From Streptomycetaceae bacterium (GTDB taxonomy: Bacteria; Actinomycetota; Actinomycetes; Nanopelagicales; Nanopelagicaceae), in assembly GCA_027486075.1 (NCBI GenBank), contig JAIXPU010000103.1, forward strand, positions 1 through 14,304: DNA of 14,304 bases. Direction: 5' to 3'. The notes under the pieces were generated by a model. That model saw only the letters and a program-made list of their open reading frames with translations, did not search any database and was not told the origin of the DNA. Below, piece by piece: positions 12,715 to 14,304 of the stretch. The position numbers were made by a program, and so were the translations under genes. Positions within the stretch are counted from its first letter, which is position 1. Each line of letters starts with the position of its first letter.

Positions 12715-13329
12715 ATGTCAACAAAGAGAAAAGTTGCGGCAGTACTCATCACGACTGTTGCTCTATCAGCTGGAACAGTAGGAGTCGCTTCTGCAGACTC
12801 GAAATCAAAGAACAGACAAATTTCGGCTCATGGCGCTAAGGGCATGCGTGGGGATATGACGGCGTTCCTTGCCTCTCTGGTTGCAAAGGGCACTATTACT
12901 CAGGCTCAGGCTGATGCCATCATCGCAGCAGCTAACGCTGCAAAGTCAGCAGCAGATGCACTACGCCCAACCAAAACTGATCATGCAGCGCAGCTCGCAC
13001 TCATTGCATCAACTATTGGGATTGATTCTGTAACAGTTCAGAACCGACTCAAGGCTGGTGAATCTCTCGCAACAATCGCTGGTGCAAAGAAAGATGCACT
13101 GATTGCAGCTCTCGTTGCCGATCACATAAAGCGTCTTGATGCAGATGTCGCAGCAGGCAAGATCACTGCTGAACAGGCAACAAAAATGAAGGCCAACTTA
13201 ACTGCACGCGTCACAGACGCTGTTAATTCAACTCGTGGCAAAGGCGGAAAGTTTGGCCACAAAGGCGGCCACCGCGATGGGAATAAAACTCCTTCTGCCA
13301 CCACCACCACCACAACAGCGGCGGCTTAA
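12715..13329 (+). CDS. Small exported helical protein of unknown function
   Basis: Read from the ATG with the SD, the protein has 204 residues and an evident signal peptide (MSTKRK, hydrophobic core, cleavage after ASA at about 27). The mature part is helical and Ala/Lys-rich. It contains two related segments: LVAKGTITQAQADAI (residues 55-69) and DVAAGKITAEQATKM (144-158). Between them is GIDSVTVQNRLKAGESLATIAG (102-123). This LG-x-L-x-x-G-x-SLA-x-IA / G-x-IT-x-x-QA layout recurs in exported proteins of many actinobacteria, and YckD-like proteins show a similar helix; no function is established. The tail is basic and Gly/His-rich (174-190), then Thr/Ala-rich (195-204). It diverges from the collagen-like gene and ends at a strong terminator. 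The open frame upstream to 12580 lacks a start signal. Confidence 0.8.
   Translation: MSTKRKVAAVLITTVALSAGTVGVASADSKSKNRQISAHGAKGMRGDMTAFLASLVAKGTITQAQADAIIAAANAAKSAADALRPTKTDHAAQLALIASTIGIDSVTVQNRLKAGESLATIAGAKKDALIAALVADHIKRLDADVAAGKITAEQATKMKANLTARVTDAVNSTRGKGGKFGHKGGHRDGNKTPSATTTTTTAAA
13298..13312 (+). repeat. (CCA)5 trinucleotide microsatellite
   Basis: Five CCA units near the end of the exported-protein gene encode most of a Thr6 run that precedes Ala-Ala-Ala-stop. Changes in unit number would keep the frame and only alter tail length. Confidence 0.8.
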
Positions 13330-13360
13330 TCTTTAATCTCAAAAACTCCTCCATGGGTAG

Positions 13361-13395
13361 AAAAACCCGCCATGTGTAGCGCGTGGCGGGTTTTT
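13361..13395 (+). terminator. Strong intrinsic terminator
   Basis: AAAAACCCGCCA and TGGCGGGTTTTT form a perfect 12-bp stem around an 11-nt loop, followed by TTCC. The A-run before the stem makes it symmetrical, so it could act in both directions. It lies 31 nt after the stop of the exported-protein gene and 32 nt before the rpiB start, separating the two transcripts. Confidence 0.93.
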
Positions 13396-13427
13396 CCTTG
13401 CCATAACAGTTAGTGCTTAAATTGCGC

Positions 13428-13883
13428 ATGCGCATTCATATCGGCAGCGATCACGCCGGCCTTGATTTTAAGAACGAGCTCATCACTCACTTGGTGATGA
13501 ATGGCCACGACGTCACCGATCACGGCCCTTATGAATATGACGCCCTCGATGACTATCCCGATTTCTGTATTCCTTGCGCCGAAGCAGTTGCTAAGAACCC
13601 TGATTCACTTGGAATCGTCTTGGGCGGTTCAGGTAATGGTGAACAGATGGCAGCGAATAAGGTGAAGGGGGTTCGCGCCGCACTTGTCTGGAGTATTGAA
13701 ACAGCTAAGTTAGCGCGCGAACATAACAATGCCAATGTCATCGCAGTCGGTGGACGTATGCACGAGGCTGATTTTGTAAAGCAGCTAATTGATACCTTTA
13801 TTGCAACGCCGTTTCCAGGAGATGAGCGCCATCAGCGCCGCATTAAGAAGGTCAGCAATTACGAGATAACAGGCGACCTGTAA
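13428..13883 (+). CDS. rpiB: Ribose-5-phosphate isomerase B
   Basis: RpiB interconverts ribose 5-phosphate and ribulose 5-phosphate in the pentose phosphate pathway. The 151-residue protein begins with MRIHIGSDHAG, which has the expected Asp-His pair (residues 8-9). GGSGNGEQ is at 66-73 and VIAVGGR at 104-110. The Glu in GNGEQ (Glu72) stands where E. coli RpiB has its catalytic Cys; this is the mycobacterial-type variant, in which Glu is the base. The ATG at 13428 is preferred over the in-frame GTG at 13413 because family members start near this Met and neither has an SD. TTAAAT or TAAATT lies 4-5 nt before the ATG, so leaderless initiation is possible. The gene converges with trmB, 4 nt between stop codons. 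Confidence 0.95.
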   Translation: MRIHIGSDHAGLDFKNELITHLVMNGHDVTDHGPYEYDALDDYPDFCIPCAEAVAKNPDSLGIVLGGSGNGEQMAANKVKGVRAALVWSIETAKLAREHNNANVIAVGGRMHEADFVKQLIDTFIATPFPGDERHQRRIKKVSNYEITGDL

Positions 13884-13887
13884 GTAA

Positions 13888-14304
13888 TTAGCTCTTTGTG
13901 TAACGCAAATCTGTGACTTGGTGGTCTTTGGTAATTCCTTGCCCTTCAAATCGTGTGACCGGTCTCCATTCAGGGCGTTCGACTACTCCCCCAATAAATA
14001 GTGGGCTTGCTGCGAAAACCTCTTGGATATGTTCGGCATAAGGAACCCAGTCCGTTGCAACGTGGAAAAACCCACCATCCTTAATCTTTGGATAGATCAG
14101 CGCTAAGAACTCAGGGTTCACGATGCGGCGTTTGTGATGCCGCTTCTTGGGCCATGGATCTGGAAAGAAGAGATGGATTCCGTCAATCGAGTTGTCGGGA
14201 ATCATTGTTGTGATAATCGGATGGGCATCACCTTCGATAATGCGGATGTTTGATAAACCCAACTCTTCAATGCGAGCCATCAATTTTCCAATACCTGGCT
14301 TATG
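13888..14304 (-). CDS. trmB: tRNA (guanine-N7-)-methyltransferase, 5'-truncated by the window edge
   Basis: TrmB uses SAM to form m7G46 in the variable loop of many tRNAs. The visible 138 C-terminal residues include HKPGIGKL and RIIEGDA of the Rossmann SAM-binding core. They also carry the diagnostic FFPDPWPKKRHHKRR motif and a C-terminal TRFEGQGITKDH segment. The reading frame continues past the window edge (HKPGIGK precedes LMARIEELG), so the TTG and ATG near 14283-14278 are internal and not the start. The N-terminal part, including the first SAM-binding Gly motif, is missing only because the window ends. The gene points toward rpiB and stops 4 nt from the rpiB stop, without a terminator between them. 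Confidence 0.93.
   Translation of the reverse strand, partial: HKPGIGKLMARIEELGLSNIRIIEGDAHPIITTMIPDNSIDGIHLFFPDPWPKKRHHKRRIVNPEFLALIYPKIKDGGFFHVATDWVPYAEHIQEVFAASPLFIGGVVERPEWRPVTRFEGQGITKDHQVTDLRYTKS

Noticed and set aside
13413..13427. GTG start for rpiB five codons upstream
   Set aside because: There is no SD, and the extra residues MLKLR are not typical. The ATG at 13428 gives the standard family N-terminus.
11360..13427. Integrated mobile island using tRNA-Gly as attachment site
   Set aside because: No integrase or transposase is present, and no second copy of the tRNA 3' end was seen at the far side near rpiB. Only the location suggests it.
14278..14283. TTG-ATG as the start of trmB
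   Set aside because: The frame stays open to the window edge and the residues before it (HKPGIGK) fit the TrmB core, so this is an internal position.

Overview
The window reads as chromosomal core DNA of an actinobacterium with a moderate, roughly balanced GC content. Four things point there: the tandem clpP1-clpP2 pair behind tig, the linked clpX-valS-folC-DUF4233-ndk block, rpiB with the mycobacterial-type Glu active site, and several starts that look leaderless. Moderate GC and short intergenic gaps suggest a streamlined aquatic lineage such as Nanopelagicales (acI), but that placement is inference. No transposase, integrase, CRISPR array or phage gene is visible.

Left part (1-11283, all minus strand, so transcription runs from high to low coordinates). 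tRNA-Pro(UGG) is followed by tig (trigger factor), clpP1-clpP2 (the two-subunit Clp peptidase), an MFS exporter, clpX (the unfoldase that feeds ClpP), valS, folC, a small DUF4233 membrane protein, ndk, mreB and the first 17 codons of mreC. Functionally this covers nascent-chain folding, regulated proteolysis, tRNA charging, folate polyglutamylation, nucleotide balance and cell shape. Several junctions are tightly coupled: stop/start overlap in clpP1-clpP2 and folC-DUF4233, and directly abutting stop and start in valS-folC and ndk-mreB. The MFS gene interrupts the clpP2-clpX adjacency usual in actinobacteria.

Middle (11208-11433). tRNA-Pro (minus) and tRNA-Gly(UCC) (plus) diverge from a 76-nt spacer that holds a perfect 7-bp inverted repeat.

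Right part (11437-13329). A divergent pair of secreted proteins lies between tRNA-Gly and rpiB and is the most accessory-looking section. One is a collagen-like Gly-X-Y protein (minus); the other is a small, mostly helical exported protein (plus). They share a 243-nt spacer with several inverted repeats. A strong intrinsic terminator (13361-13395) closes this section.

Right edge (13428-14304). rpiB (plus) converges on a 5'-truncated trmB (minus), with 4 nt between their stop codons.

Regulation visible in the sequence falls into two classes of start. clpX, valS and ndk lack a Shine-Dalgarno (SD) sequence but have a TANNNT hexamer 6-7 nt before the start codon, as in leaderless promoters. Most other starts (tig, clpP1, clpP2, DUF4233, mreB and both secreted proteins) have clear purine-rich SDs. 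A sequence close to the ClgR box lies in the tig-clpP1 gap.
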